Shown here in pieces: positions 27,029 to 35,700 of a stretch of 64,000 nt of DNA; within the stretch, counting starts at the first letter, position 1, and every line of letters starts with the position of its first letter. This DNA is from Clostridium intestinale DSM 6191 (GTDB lineage Bacteria; Bacillota; Clostridia; Clostridiales; Clostridiaceae). The stretch is from NCBI RefSeq assembly GCF_900130055.1, contig NZ_FQXU01000004.1, positions 310,001 to 374,000 of the forward strand, in the 5' to 3' direction. The notes under the pieces are model-generated. The model made no database searches. It was not told where the DNA came from and saw nothing but the letters and a program-made list of their open reading frames with translations. The translations under genes were made by a program, and so were the position numbers.

Positions 27029-27187
27029 AAAAGCGGCTACGCCACTTCGCTAGGGAACCCTATGGTTCCCTCCGACGACACTGCGTGTCTGAGCACCCTC
27101 CTTAAGCGGCGGGGAGCACAACCGCCCCTGCACCCCTTGCATTTTTTATTGCATAGGAAGAATGCACTTTCCTATGCAATAAAAAAT
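27029..27187. repeat. GC-rich hairpin island with a 19-base-pair palindrome
   Basis: About 110 bases of very GC-rich sequence hold perfect hairpins: AGGGAACC/GGTTCCCT at 27052-27071, GACAC/GTGTC at 27077-27089 and GGCGG/CCGCC at 27108-27126. They are followed by a perfect inverted repeat, ATTTTTTATTGCATAGGAA at 27141-27159 with its complement at 27169-27187. No plausible reading frame covers it. The composition is foreign to the genome. It may be a miniature repeat element or a structured RNA. Confidence 0.55.
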
Positions 27188-27214
27188 ACAGGTAGCAAAA
27201 TCTGCTACCTGTAT
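27177..27214 (-). terminator. Terminator after the amidase-like gene
   Basis: A perfect twelve-pair stem (27186-27197 with 27203-27214, ATACAGGTAGCA/TGCTACCTGTAT), followed on the minus strand by TTTTTTATTG. Confidence 0.88.
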
Positions 27215-27219
27215 TATAT

Positions 27220-27756
27220 TTATTTTAACCCTCTTGCAATGGCTTCTGCTACACCTTTAGCACCAACACTTCTCCAAAGCGCTACATCTTCTGAGGCTTC
27301 TACAAAAAATGCTTTGATAATAATTGCAGGCATTTCTGTTTTAGCTAATTCTATTAAATATTTAGCATCACCTTTAGCCCCTCTTGACCTGAATCCAATT
27401 TTAACCAAATGCTTCTCAATATTTTCTGCATATATTTTTCCTTTATTGCTCCACTTATAATAAAGAACCTCTGATCCTAATGCTCCATTAAATCTATGAT
27501 AGTAGTTATTAGTTTGGCAAGATATATATAAATCTGCCCCCCAAGCGTTAGCTTTATCTACACCATAATCAATACTATCAGTTAAACTTCTATGAGCTTC
27601 TGGCGGAGTTACATCTAAAACCTCATGCCCTAAAGCTCTTAACTGCTTCATTAGTTCTATATGATAATCTTCTGCAATATCAACCTCTCTTAAAAGCCCT
27701 ATGGCACCTAAATCTTCTCCAGTTCTTTGATATCCTCTTCTTACGGCAATTCTCAT
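27220..27756 (-). CDS. Amidase_3-like protein lacking the catalytic residues
   Basis: 178 residues that align along their length with phage- and clostridial-type N-acetylmuramoyl-L-alanine amidases (MRIAVRRGY..., GHEVLDVTPPEAH, YGVDKANAWGADLYIS, GFRSRGAK). The key positions have changed. The usual GGH near the start reads RRGYQ, the SIHxN zinc motif reads SCQTN, and the catalytic VEV glutamate region reads IKA. The protein should therefore be unable to cut peptidoglycan, yet the frame is intact and has AGGAGG and its own terminator. It may have kept only a binding role. There is no signal peptide. Confidence 0.8.
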   Translation of the reverse strand: MRIAVRRGYQRTGEDLGAIGLLREVDIAEDYHIELMKQLRALGHEVLDVTPPEAHRSLTDSIDYGVDKANAWGADLYISCQTNNYYHRFNGALGSEVLYYKWSNKGKIYAENIEKHLVKIGFRSRGAKGDAKYLIELAKTEMPAIIIKAFFVEASEDVALWRSVGAKGVAEAIARGLK

Positions 27757-27844
27757 TAATATTTCCTCCTTTGTAACTTCATGGGCAAGTATCGTTCTTT
27801 ATTAATATATGTACCGTAGTCAAAATTTGTTTTCATAATAAATG

Positions 27845-27884
27845 GAAAAAGCCAGTAGAAATAATAATTTACTTCTACTGGCTT
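27845..27884 (-). terminator. Terminator of gpmA
   Basis: Twelve-pair stem, 27849-27860 with 27873-27884 (AAGCCAGTAGAA/TTCTACTGGCTT), followed by TTTTTCC on the minus strand. Confidence 0.88.
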
Positions 27885-27890
27885 AATATA

Positions 27891-28637
27891 TTATTGTGCT
27901 TTGCCTTGATTCTCAACTTCTAGTTTTGACTTTTCTATCTCTTCAGTATTTCCTAGGTAATAATGTCTAATTGGTTTTAAATCATCATCTAGTTCATAAA
28001 CTAGCGGAGTTCCTGTTGGAATGTTTAAGTTAGTAACTTCTTCATTAGATAAGTTATCTAGATATTTAACTAAAGCCCTTAAACTATTTCCATGAGCTGC
28101 TATTATAACCTTTTTATTCAACCTAATAGTTGGTGCTATAACGTCATTCCAATATGGTATTACTCTATCTATTGTATCATTTAAGTTTTCTGTTAATGGT
28201 ATTTCATCTTCTTTAAGATCCTTGTACTTATTGTCTAGTCCAGCATATCTTTCGTCATTTTTATCTAAAGCTGGTGGATAGACAGCTGAATCTCTTCTCC
28301 ACTTATGAACCTGCTCATCTCCATACTTTTTAGCTGTTTCTGCTTTATTAAGTCCTTGTAAGGCCCCATAATGTCTTTCATTTAATCTCCATGATCTTTG
28401 AACTGGAATCCATAAAAGATCTAACTCATCTAATGCATACCACAAAGTCTTTATTGATCTTTTTAATACTGAAGAAAAAGCTACATCAAATGTATATCCT
28501 TCTTCTTTAAGCACTTGTCCAGCTTTTATTGCTTCTTGTACACCTTTATCTGATAAGTCAACATCAGACCATCCAGTAAATCTATTTTCTCTATTCCAAA
28601 CACTTTCTCCATGTCTTAATAATACTATCTTTTTCAT
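27891..28637 (-). CDS. gpmA: 2,3-bisphosphoglycerate-dependent phosphoglycerate mutase
   Basis: 248 residues, the standard GpmA length. It has the phospho-histidine motif [24 protein letters not shown] at the amino end, [16 protein letters not shown], and the second catalytic histidine in [16 protein letters not shown]. It interconverts 3- and 2-phosphoglycerate in glycolysis. It is a single-gene unit. A perfect Fur box lies about 170 bases upstream, which would be unusual control for a glycolytic gene. Confidence 0.96.
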   Translation of the reverse strand: MKKIVLLRHGESVWNRENRFTGWSDVDLSDKGVQEAIKAGQVLKEEGYTFDVAFSSVLKRSIKTLWYALDELDLLWIPVQRSWRLNERHYGALQGLNKAETAKKYGDEQVHKWRRDSAVYPPALDKNDERYAGLDNKYKDLKEDEIPLTENLNDTIDRVIPYWNDVIAPTIRLNKKVIIAAHGNSLRALVKYLDNLSNEEVTNLNIPTGTPLVYELDDDLKPIRHYYLGNTEEIEKSKLEVENQGKAQ

Positions 28638-28804
28638 TCTTAATCCCTCTCTTTAAACCAGTTATTAAATATGTACTATCTCTTTTCTATATATTAATTT
28701 TATCACTACTGATTTAAAATATCACATCTCAAATATCCTAATATAATGAGTTTAAAACTGATTTAAACCATTACTTTATGTATTTATGTTTAAAATCATC
28801 TTAT

Positions 28805-28819
28805 TGATAATTATTATCA
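28805..28819. promoter_or_regulatory. Perfect Fur box
   Basis: TGATAATTATTATCA is an exact match to the 7-1-7 Fur consensus TGATAATNATTATCA and lies inside a longer perfect palindrome (28801-28823). It sits between the HDOD gene's stop and gpmA. No T-run follows, so it is not a terminator. Confidence 0.65.
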
Positions 28820-28824
28820 ATAAT

Positions 28825-29703
28825 CTAAAGACTTAGAATTGCAAAGTTTAATTGTTTATTAACCATTTCAACCTTATTAGGGAGTACCTTGCTAATCTCT
28901 TCTATAAACTCCATATCTAATCCTAATTCATCAATTATTTTATGGCTTAATGAAAAGTTAGTACTTACTTTTACCAATTTCTCATAATATAGTGTGCTTA
29001 TAGCGTCAGCAACACTCAATATCATTACTTCTAATTTATAATTCTCAGCTGCCAAAGGAGTGTGATGATGTTTAACTACTGTTTTTATATCCTCATGAAG
29101 ATTCCATTTCTCACAGAGCACTTCCCCTATATCGCTGTGAGTACATCCTCCCATTATCATTCTTTCAGCAACAACCTGACTTACTCCTTTTTTCTGAATC
29201 TCATATACCTCATCAACTATCTCAGGAAAACACACATCTAATGCAGTGTATCCAATATCATGAATTAGCCCATAGGCAAAATATCTATATTTATCTTCAA
29301 TTCCAAGCTTTTCAGCTATTAAATTTGCAGCTATTGATGTACCCAAACAATGTTTCCAATACATTTCACTATTTAACTCTTTAGAATTACCTAAATTAGT
29401 AGGTAAAAGAGATTTTATTAAATAGGCTACTATTAATTTTTCTACTGCTCTCATCCCTAAATAAACAACTGCATCTTTAATTGATTCAATTTTTCTTTGA
29501 AGCTTAAAATATCCAGAATTAATATTAGTAAGCAAAGCTTCTCTTAAATTTCCGCATTCATTTATTTTCAATGAAAGTTCAGTAATATTTATGTCCTCTT
29601 CTTTGTTTATCATTATTATTAAATCGGATATTTCTGCTTTAATTGTTGGTAGCTTGTCTGTATTTTTAATAACACTTATTACACTTTCTTTTGATATTTT
29701 CAT
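28825..29703 (-). CDS. HDOD-domain signalling protein
   Basis: About 292 residues of HDOD type: VYLGMRAVEKLIVAYLIK, GTSIAANLIAEKLG, FAYGLIHDIGY and VKHHHTP. HDOD proteins are regulatory relatives of HD phosphohydrolases in signalling, motility or stress. The start is ATG 29703 (MKISKESV), eight bases after GGGGG; the ATG at 29718 overlaps that site and is less likely. It is encoded alone. Confidence 0.87.
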   Translation of the reverse strand: MKISKESVISVIKNTDKLPTIKAEISDLIIMINKEEDINITELSLKINECGNLREALLTNINSGYFKLQRKIESIKDAVVYLGMRAVEKLIVAYLIKSLLPTNLGNSKELNSEMYWKHCLGTSIAANLIAEKLGIEDKYRYFAYGLIHDIGYTALDVCFPEIVDEVYEIQKKGVSQVVAERMIMGGCTHSDIGEVLCEKWNLHEDIKTVVKHHHTPLAAENYKLEVMILSVADAISTLYYEKLVKVSTNFSLSHKIIDELGLDMEFIEEISKVLPNKVEMVNKQLNFAILSL

Positions 29704-29840
29704 TCTTAGCACCCCCATAAGTCTTTTCAGAAAATTATGTATATTATGACATAATTATATATATTTTTATAGTTTTATACAATACATTTAAACTTTAAAT
29801 TAAAGTTAAATAATTGAAAAGATGCTACACTAATTTTTAT

Positions 29841-29890
29841 AAAAAAACAAACTACTTAAAGAAGTATAATTATACAACTTTAAGTAGTTT
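29841..29890 (-). terminator. Terminator of the AI-2E family permease gene
   Basis: Thirteen-pair stem, 29849-29861 with 29878-29890 (AAACTACTTAAAG/CTTTAAGTAGTTT), with an inner GTATAATTATAC and a following T-run on the minus strand. Confidence 0.88.
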
Positions 29891-29897
29891 ATATCAT

Positions 29898-30914
29898 TTA
29901 TGCTATTTCTTCTCTTTCCCCATTTACAAGTTCTAAAATAAATACAAAGAGTGGTATTCCTATTATCATACCCCATGCCCCTAAAAAGTGCTCTGATAGT
30001 ATAAGAACAGTGAATGTTATGAATATAGGTAAATGTATAGCCGAAGACATTATCTTTGGATTTAAAACATAACTCTCAAAAGCATGCAGCACTATAATCA
30101 TTACCACAACAGATATCAGCTTAGATATTCCTCCAATCTGTAATGCACATATACTTAAAGGAATAAAAGAAACTATTACTCCTACTACAGGCATAAGTCC
30201 TAATATAAACATCATTGGCCCAAGTATAAAGACATTTTCAAAACCAAGTAAAGTTAATATTATGCTTGATATTATGGCATTTATTAAAGAAATTACTAGC
30301 TGCATTTCTATAACAACAACAAATGATTTCATAAAAATTTTAGCTAAAGATTTATAATATGTATAAAGAAAATTTCCTTTTCCAGTCTCAAATCTTTGGA
30401 AAAATGCTTTAAGTTTATGTTGTTCTAATATGTACATAAATGATAATAATATTGAAAGACCTATATTAAAGCCTGTATTTTTAATGTATCCCACAGCTTT
30501 CATAGTAAGTACATTAATACTGGATAATCCCTTCATCAAAGTGTCTTCTTTTATATCCAAATTATACTTATCAAACTTTGAGATAAACTCACTAAAATCA
30601 TAATTTTTAATTCCATTTATTAACAAGTTTACTTGATTAGCTATATTAGGAATAAAAACTACTAAAAAACCAATTAGACCTAATACTACTAAAAAATATG
30701 ATATTATATCAACTATTCTTTTGGTAAATATCCTTTTAAACCTAGCTTTTTTATACAAGGTTTTTGAAAGATCCAGTATCAGTATCACCTCGATTAGAGT
30801 AAGAAGTATCAATGACATAAAATCTTTTAACAAAAATAGTGCAGCTATTAATAAAACTAATGCCAATGCTTTTTTAAACGAGTTACTTGTCAAATTTCTT
30901 TCAATAAAGTTCAA
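29898..30914 (-). CDS. AI-2E family transporter (YtvI/PerM-like permease)
   Basis: About 338 residues with seven to eight hydrophobic segments and the family's terminal blocks (ILGLMPVVGVIVSFIPL, LNPKIMSSAIHLPIF, GAWGMIIGIPLFVF). Members include putative sodium/proton antiporters and exporters; the solute is unknown. The likely start is TTG 30914 (reading MNFIERNL), eight bases after AGAGGAG. The longer frame to 30968 would put that ribosome site inside the gene. Confidence 0.85.
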   Translation of the reverse strand: MNFIERNLTSNSFKKALALVLLIAALFLLKDFMSLILLTLIEVILILDLSKTLYKKARFKRIFTKRIVDIISYFLVVLGLIGFLVVFIPNIANQVNLLINGIKNYDFSEFISKFDKYNLDIKEDTLMKGLSSINVLTMKAVGYIKNTGFNIGLSILLSFMYILEQHKLKAFFQRFETGKGNFLYTYYKSLAKIFMKSFVVVIEMQLVISLINAIISSIILTLLGFENVFILGPMMFILGLMPVVGVIVSFIPLSICALQIGGISKLISVVVMIIVLHAFESYVLNPKIMSSAIHLPIFITFTVLILSEHFLGAWGMIIGIPLFVFILELVNGEREEIA

Positions 30915-31156
30915 TATATCATCTCCTCTAAAATTAACACAATAATCTAATTCTATACCATAATACATTCTTATATCAATGCATTAATCCTTACAATATA
31001 AAAAATTTATTTAAACTTTATTGCCTATCTCTCCTCCCCCTAATATCTTAGGTTAATTCTTTATATATAAGAAGATTATTCCTTATCTTGTATATATTCT
31101 TCATTGAAAACGTTAGTATAATGCTTTATAAATATATTATAAGAGGGGGAATTAAT

Positions 31157-31585
31157 ATGAAATTTATTAAAAAGTTTTTAATGCTGTTTCTAATATTCAT
31201 AGTATCATCTACCTCAATCGCTATAGTTAAAGCAAATGCAGCTACTGTTAGTGGACAAGATATAGTTAATGAAGCAAAAAAACACTTAGGAAAACCTTAT
31301 GTTTATGGCGCTACTGGTCCTTCATCTTTTGATTGTTCTGGATTCACAAAATATGTATACGGTCAATTAGGCATAAATTTATCTAGGACAACCTATACTC
31401 AAATCAAAGAAGGAACATCTGTAGCTAGAGCTGATTTACAGGCAGGTGATCTAGTATTTACTAACTCTGGACATGTTGGTATCTATGTAAGCGATGGACA
31501 AATTATTCACGCACCTAGAACTGGTAGCGTAGTTAAGATATCTCCAATATGGACATTCATTGGCGCAAGAAGAATATTAAACTAA
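31157..31585 (+). CDS. Secreted NlpC/P60 peptidoglycan endopeptidase
   Basis: 142 residues. A signal peptide (MKFIKKFLMLF, a hydrophobic run, cleavage near KANAA) is followed by a minimal NlpC/P60 domain. The catalytic Cys is in SFDCSGFTKYVYG, the His in GHVGIYV, and a third polar residue in IIHAPRTG. There is no separate wall-binding domain. The start is ATG 31157 behind AGAGGGGGAATTAAT; the frame upstream to 31088 lacks a ribosome site. It probably trims wall peptides outside the cell. Confidence 0.92.
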   Translation: MKFIKKFLMLFLIFIVSSTSIAIVKANAATVSGQDIVNEAKKHLGKPYVYGATGPSSFDCSGFTKYVYGQLGINLSRTTYTQIKEGTSVARADLQAGDLVFTNSGHVGIYVSDGQIIHAPRTGSVVKISPIWTFIGARRILN

Positions 31586-31594
31586 AAACAATAA

Positions 31595-31650
31595 AGGATG
31601 TACTAAGTTACCTTATAGTTTAAAACTATAACTAAGTACATCCTATTTTT
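31595..31650 (+). terminator. Terminator of the NlpC/P60 gene
   Basis: Sixteen-position stem with one mismatch (31595-31610 with 31629-31644, AGGATGTACT/AGTACATCCT at its base) followed by ATTTTT. Confidence 0.9.
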
Positions 31651-31671
31651 ATATTATATTGTTTTATATAA

Positions 31672-32019
31672 TTATGAACCTATATAATCACTTAAATGCT
31701 GCTTTACTAATTCCTGCATATCATTAATATAGCTCGCTTGTATATCATTTTTAACAGAAGTTATATCCTGAACATAATCTTTATATGCTTCTGGATTAAC
31801 AAAGCTATAATCTTTAATTTCATTAACTATCTTGTCTATCTCACTAAATAGAACTTCTCTATCTCTAGTGCTTAACCTATCAATATTATTACTTATTTCC
31901 TTATCTACAAGCTCACTAATCTCAACATTATAGCCATTTCTCTTCATATTATTGATATACTCTTGAGCCCTACATATATTTAATAATTCAGTTTGTGTAA
32001 ACATAGCTTTTTCCATCAT
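31672..32019 (-). CDS. Hypothetical protein, helical and charged
   Basis: About 115 residues, not recognised. The sequence is rich in Glu, Asp, Lys, Ile and Asn, has no membrane span or signal and looks wholly alpha-helical (EYINNMKRNGYNVEISELVDK). The start ATG at 32019 follows GGAG by nine bases; the adjacent ATG at 32016 is an alternative. It is followed 92 bases upstream on the same strand by the epoxyqueuosine-reductase-like gene, but no joint function is evident. Confidence 0.65.
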   Translation of the reverse strand: MMEKAMFTQTELLNICRAQEYINNMKRNGYNVEISELVDKEISNNIDRLSTRDREVLFSEIDKIVNEIKDYSFVNPEAYKDYVQDITSVKNDIQASYINDMQELVKQHLSDYIGS

Positions 32020-32111
32020 TTGTATCAACTCCAATTTAATTATTCCACTAAATTAATATTTGTATTAAGATATACTTTTATTCCTTATAACTAATAAATT
32101 TAATGAAATAT

Positions 32112-32759
32112 CTAGTTGATATTCATATATTTTTGAGTCCAAGGGCAATTCACCATACACTTTAGGCATCCATCGCAGCGATACACATCTACTATATCAT
32201 CTCTATCTATACCAGGTCTCCATGTAGTTCCATAGATAGCACCTGTAGGGCATATATCCTTACATACAGTACACTCCCCACACTTAGGCATTATTACTGG
32301 TCTACTTTCAATAGATAATGGCGCATTTGTTAAAATGGTACTCAAACATACAGCACTTCCATATTCTTGAGTAATAAATAAATTACTTTTTCCTATCCAT
32401 CCTAATCCAGATAATACAGCAATTTTTTTATGAGGAAGTTGAGTAGTTTTAGTAGTCTTATCATAAAATTCATGTATTAAATTTCTATCGGATTGTGCAA
32501 AAGCTTTATATCCTTTCTTAATAATAAAATCTGCTGTCCATTCTGCTATCTCACCAACAAGTCGTTCCGTCTCACCAAACTCAGAGTGATCTGGTATATT
32601 TTCTTTTGATAGACGCATTATATAACTTGGACTTAAAGCTATTCCTATTAAGATAGCAAAACTATAACCCCTATTTTCCTTTAGTGAAAGCATAGTTATA
32701 TCAACTGTTTTTATCAAATTAACGCTACGAGAATTTAATTCAGAGATTAATTCATCCAT
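32112..32759 (-). CDS. Iron-sulfur protein related to epoxyqueuosine reductase (QueG-like)
   Basis: 215 residues. The amino half matches the QueG-type domain (SFAILIGIALSPSYI, AVLSGLGWIGKSNLFIT). The carboxyl half has two 4Fe-4S motifs, CGECTVCKDICPTGAI and CDGCLKCMVNCPW. It is shorter than true QueG (about 380 residues) and lacks its carboxyl HEAT repeats. A reductase of unknown substrate is a safer call than tRNA queuosine synthesis. The ATG follows AGGGGTAATATT. Confidence 0.8.
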   Translation of the reverse strand: MDELISELNSRSVNLIKTVDITMLSLKENRGYSFAILIGIALSPSYIMRLSKENIPDHSEFGETERLVGEIAEWTADFIIKKGYKAFAQSDRNLIHEFYDKTTKTTQLPHKKIAVLSGLGWIGKSNLFITQEYGSAVCLSTILTNAPLSIESRPVIMPKCGECTVCKDICPTGAIYGTTWRPGIDRDDIVDVYRCDGCLKCMVNCPWTQKYMNIN

Positions 32760-32950
32760 AATATTACCCCTAAGTAAATTTTTATTTAAATACTTATCCT
32801 AAGATTAATTTTACAATAATCATTTCCAACTATCTACCAAATCATTATATAAATTACATTATAAAAAGAACATCTATTCCTCTCAGTACTGATTCATGGT
32901 ATAATTTTCCTATAGGTAAAATACTTGAGAATCCTTTCAATTCCAACCCT

Positions 32951-33017
32951 GTCATAACTGCAATTATGACTAATATCAATGACTATTTTAATTCATTACT
33001 CACCCTATCAACCTCCT
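32951..33017 (-). pseudogene. Remnant of the 5' end of a LysM-amidase gene
   Basis: This stretch, including an AGGAGGTTGATAG ribosome site and GTG start, is about 85 per cent identical to the first 67 bases of the intact amidase gene at 36855-36930. It has lost one base after AATTAAAA, putting a stop in frame, and the similarity ends at the GHNCSYD codons. It lies just upstream of the sigma-factor gene, on the opposite strand. Confidence 0.75.
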
Positions 33018-33045
33018 ATTAAAAAATGAGTAAGAGGTGATAAAT

Positions 33046-33633
33046 TTGAATTTTGATGAAGTGGAAAGATTAGCGTTACTATCGATAAAAGGAGATATGA
33101 GAGCAAAGGAAGAATTAGCAGAAAATTTTAAACCATTTATATTGAATCTTGCAAAAAGATCTTATATTCATGGTTTTGAATTTGAAGACATCGTTAATGA
33201 ATGTTATAACAGTTTATTTAATTGCTTAAGTCGATATAATCCTGATAAACACAGGTTCGTTGCCTATGCTACTATCTCAATAAAAAACTCAGTGGGTTTA
33301 TTGATAAGATTGGCTAATAAAAGAAATGAAACTGATGGAGCGGCTACATTAATTCTTACTGATAATCTTGAACATGTAGTTTCAAATGATAAGGAATTTA
33401 TAGAAGATGAAGTTATCAAAAAAATTGATATTGATAACTTAAAAAAAGCAATTAGTGAGCTTAGTCACACTGAAAAGAAGCTTGTAGACTATGTTTTTCT
33501 TAAAAAACATACCTTAAAGCAATATTCCTTGCATAGCAATCTTAACTACTCAAAAGTTGTTAATAAGAAAAACAGTATTATTAATAAATTGAAATTCAAT
33601 CTTAAAAATGGGATTTCAATTAGTGGTAATTAA
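33046..33633 (+). CDS. Sigma-70 family factor of the SigO/UviA-like type
   Basis: About 195 residues. A region 2-like amino half (LNLAKRSYIHGFEFEDIVNEC, CLSRYNPDKHRFVAYATISIKNSVG) and a region 4-like end (LSHTEKKLVDYVFLKKHTLKQY) are visible. The protein is small and divergent like SigO of Bacillus and the UviA/BotR/TcdR group of clostridia, which drive bacteriocin or toxin genes. The likely start is TTG 33046 behind AGAGG; the GTG at 33037 overlaps the ribosome site. DUF1659, YvrJ and amidase genes in this window are plausible partners, by analogy with the sigO-yvrJ neighbourhood of Bacillus. Confidence 0.75.
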   Translation: MNFDEVERLALLSIKGDMRAKEELAENFKPFILNLAKRSYIHGFEFEDIVNECYNSLFNCLSRYNPDKHRFVAYATISIKNSVGLLIRLANKRNETDGAATLILTDNLEHVVSNDKEFIEDEVIKKIDIDNLKKAISELSHTEKKLVDYVFLKKHTLKQYSLHSNLNYSKVVNKKNSIINKLKFNLKNGISISGN

Positions 33634-33663
33634 GGTATATTAAACTTAAATAATCAATTATTT

Positions 33664-33688
33664 TGCGGAAGACAAATTGTCTTCCGCA
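33664..33688 (+). terminator. Hairpin between convergent sigma-factor and FRG genes
   Basis: A near-perfect palindrome, 33664-33675 with 33677-33688 (TGCGGAAGACAA/TTGTCTTCCGCA). There is no strong T-run, so termination is likely but weak. Confidence 0.6.
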
Positions 33689-33690
33689 TA

Positions 33691-34977
33691 TTAGTATCTT
33701 CCTTTAATAAAATCAGCAACATCATCAATTTCAGGAAAAAGAGTTGATTTGTTTATGGAAAAAGCATTCAACATATCTATAAAACTTTTCTTCTCTTTAA
33801 TTATAAATACTTGTCTTTTTTTATTAGAATCTTTATATCGTAACTCATTTAAATCTAAATCTTTATAATTTTTAGATAAACCACATAATATAAATGCTCC
33901 ATCCTGCTTAAGTACTCTATTATTGTTTTTAAGTGGCAATACCACTACACTGCTAAGTAAATCATTTTTTTCAATCTCATCTCTAAATGCAGGCTTTTCA
34001 GATTTCACTTCCTGTAGTAAACGATGTACTTTTATATTAAACTGCTCTTGAGACATATTTTTATCACTTGCACACTCATACATCTCTTGTTGTTTTTCAT
34101 AGTCAAACATAGGTAAACTTGCCAATATAGAAACAGTATCGCTTTGAGGATATTTTATAGAATTATCATCAACAGAAAAAACTACAATCTCTCCAAATGA
34201 ATCTTGATAGTTTTCACAAGCAAAATACAAGGCAACCAAGGGATTAGTTGTTATATCTAATAGCCTCGTAGGCAATCCATAATGTTGCATTTCCACAAGA
34301 TATTCAAGATGAGATTTCATTTTTTCAAAACTACTTGGACACTTAATTATTAATTCGTTGTACATTTTTCTTTCGTTAATCCTCCAGTTATGCCTACGCA
34401 TTAATGAAGGAATTAGTATATAATTAGCTTCTGCATGTCCCCTATAAAATAATGTTTTCCCTGGTAGTGACATTTCTCTAATATATTTAAAAAACTCTTC
34501 AATGGAAGACAAAAAGTTTAAATCAACTGTTGAATTTAGATATACTATTCCTTGAGAAATATTTACTTCACTTGATAGCTTGTACTTTTCTTTCAATGAC
34601 TTCATCATTTCCTTAGTAGCTACTAAACGCTCTTCCATTGTGTTTATTGACTTGTAAATCCAATTAATTAAAGCCTGTGCTTCCTCAAATTTCATAAAGT
34701 CAACATTTCCATAATTCTTCATAGCTTTGGAATTAATAAATTCATCAAGAGCTTTCTCAATATCCTTTGCTTCAACGAATTTACTCCTATATAGTTCAGT
34801 AAATGGAGAATCTATATTCTTTAATATTTGCAGCATTGAATCTTTGCTAATCTTGCCAGATATATAACGATTCATATCACAGTATCCATCAGTAATAAGT
34901 TTTTCTCCACACACTAAATAAAATGCTTTTTCTACAAATGGATTAGTATATATTTTTTCAAAGAAAATAAAGAACAA
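33691..34977 (-). CDS. FRG-domain protein
   Basis: 428 residues. An amino-terminal helical region of about 170 residues is followed by an FRG domain: KTLFYRGHAEANYILIPSL, LEYLVEMQHYGLPTRLLDIT and NPLVALYFACEN, with the core histidine and arginine residues intact. FRG proteins are often accessory, and some sit in phage-defence settings. The start is TTG 34977, eight bases after AGGAGG. It neighbours a divergent sigma factor and a YdeI-like gene, all on an accessory stretch. Confidence 0.82.
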   Translation of the reverse strand: MFFIFFEKIYTNPFVEKAFYLVCGEKLITDGYCDMNRYISGKISKDSMLQILKNIDSPFTELYRSKFVEAKDIEKALDEFINSKAMKNYGNVDFMKFEEAQALINWIYKSINTMEERLVATKEMMKSLKEKYKLSSEVNISQGIVYLNSTVDLNFLSSIEEFFKYIREMSLPGKTLFYRGHAEANYILIPSLMRRHNWRINERKMYNELIIKCPSSFEKMKSHLEYLVEMQHYGLPTRLLDITTNPLVALYFACENYQDSFGEIVVFSVDDNSIKYPQSDTVSILASLPMFDYEKQQEMYECASDKNMSQEQFNIKVHRLLQEVKSEKPAFRDEIEKNDLLSSVVVLPLKNNNRVLKQDGAFILCGLSKNYKDLDLNELRYKDSNKKRQVFIIKEKKSFIDMLNAFSINKSTLFPEIDDVADFIKGRY

Positions 34978-35133
34978 AATAACTCCCTCCTAAGTGAACC
35001 AAAATACTTTTATTAATTACTTACACTTATTTCTATTTTACAGTAAGTATTTCCATATTACTACATTCATTATATAAAACTGGTCGAGCTATGTTAGGGT
35101 TTATTCCTGTGATTCGTTTTTCACTTGCCTCTT

Positions 35134-35700
35134 TTAGTCAATAAGGCGTCCATTATCATTCCATGAACCATACATCTTATCTTGTTTAGTATTTTCTATA
35201 AACTTATCCAATCTCTTCATAAATAATTCCTGTTGGTTTTTCACCTGTTGTATTGTATCTATTCGTACTCTTCTATAAAGCTCAGGGAAATTCATAAAAT
35301 TTTCATATACTAACTCATCTTCTTTCAACTTTTTCTCTATAAACTTATCAATAATAAAAGAATTACTACTCATATCAGGTAAGACCTTTCTTCCTTCATC
35401 AGTCATAAGTCCAAGTTTCTCAAGACGCCTTACACGTTCTTTATTTAATTCTGTCCATGAACTTTTTTTACTTCTAGGAGATAATCGTTGAACAAGCTTA
35501 TTTTCTGAATTTTTCTTTTTAATTCCATCAATCCATCCAAAACATAAAGCCTCTTCAACCACGTCCAGATATAATAATGTATCTGCTTTAGGCACAATAC
35601 TAATCACTACCCAACAACTTGTTTCAATTGAACTATTATCTTGCAACCAAATTCTTAGTTCTTCCCTTGTCCTTACATTAAGTAAACCTTCAATATTTAT
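35134..35700 (-). CDS. YdeI/OmpD-associated family protein with a non-standard start
   Basis: About 189 residues of the YdeI type: ALCFGWIDGIKKKNSENK, RLSPRSKKSSWTELNKERV and a long helical tail. Homology clearly continues upstream of the first ATG-like position (INIEGLLNVRTREELRIW). In that stretch the only codons within reach of the ribosome site AAAGGAG are ATC (35703), ATA (35700) and ATT. The gene therefore either uses a rare start or has lost its ATG and is barely translated. The function is unknown; the family has been linked to stress and bacteriocin tolerance. Confidence 0.75.
   Translation of the reverse strand: MNIEGLLNVRTREELRIWLQDNSSIETSCWVVISIVPKADTLLYLDVVEEALCFGWIDGIKKKNSENKLVQRLSPRSKKSSWTELNKERVRRLEKLGLMTDEGRKVLPDMSSNSFIIDKFIEKKLKEDELVYENFMNFPELYRRVRIDTIQQVKNQQELFMKRLDKFIENTKQDKMYGSWNDNGRLID

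Noticed and set aside
27062..27460. Plus-strand frame covering the GC-rich hairpin island
   Set aside because: It runs across hairpins, a terminator and the antisense of the amidase-like gene, with no ribosome site.
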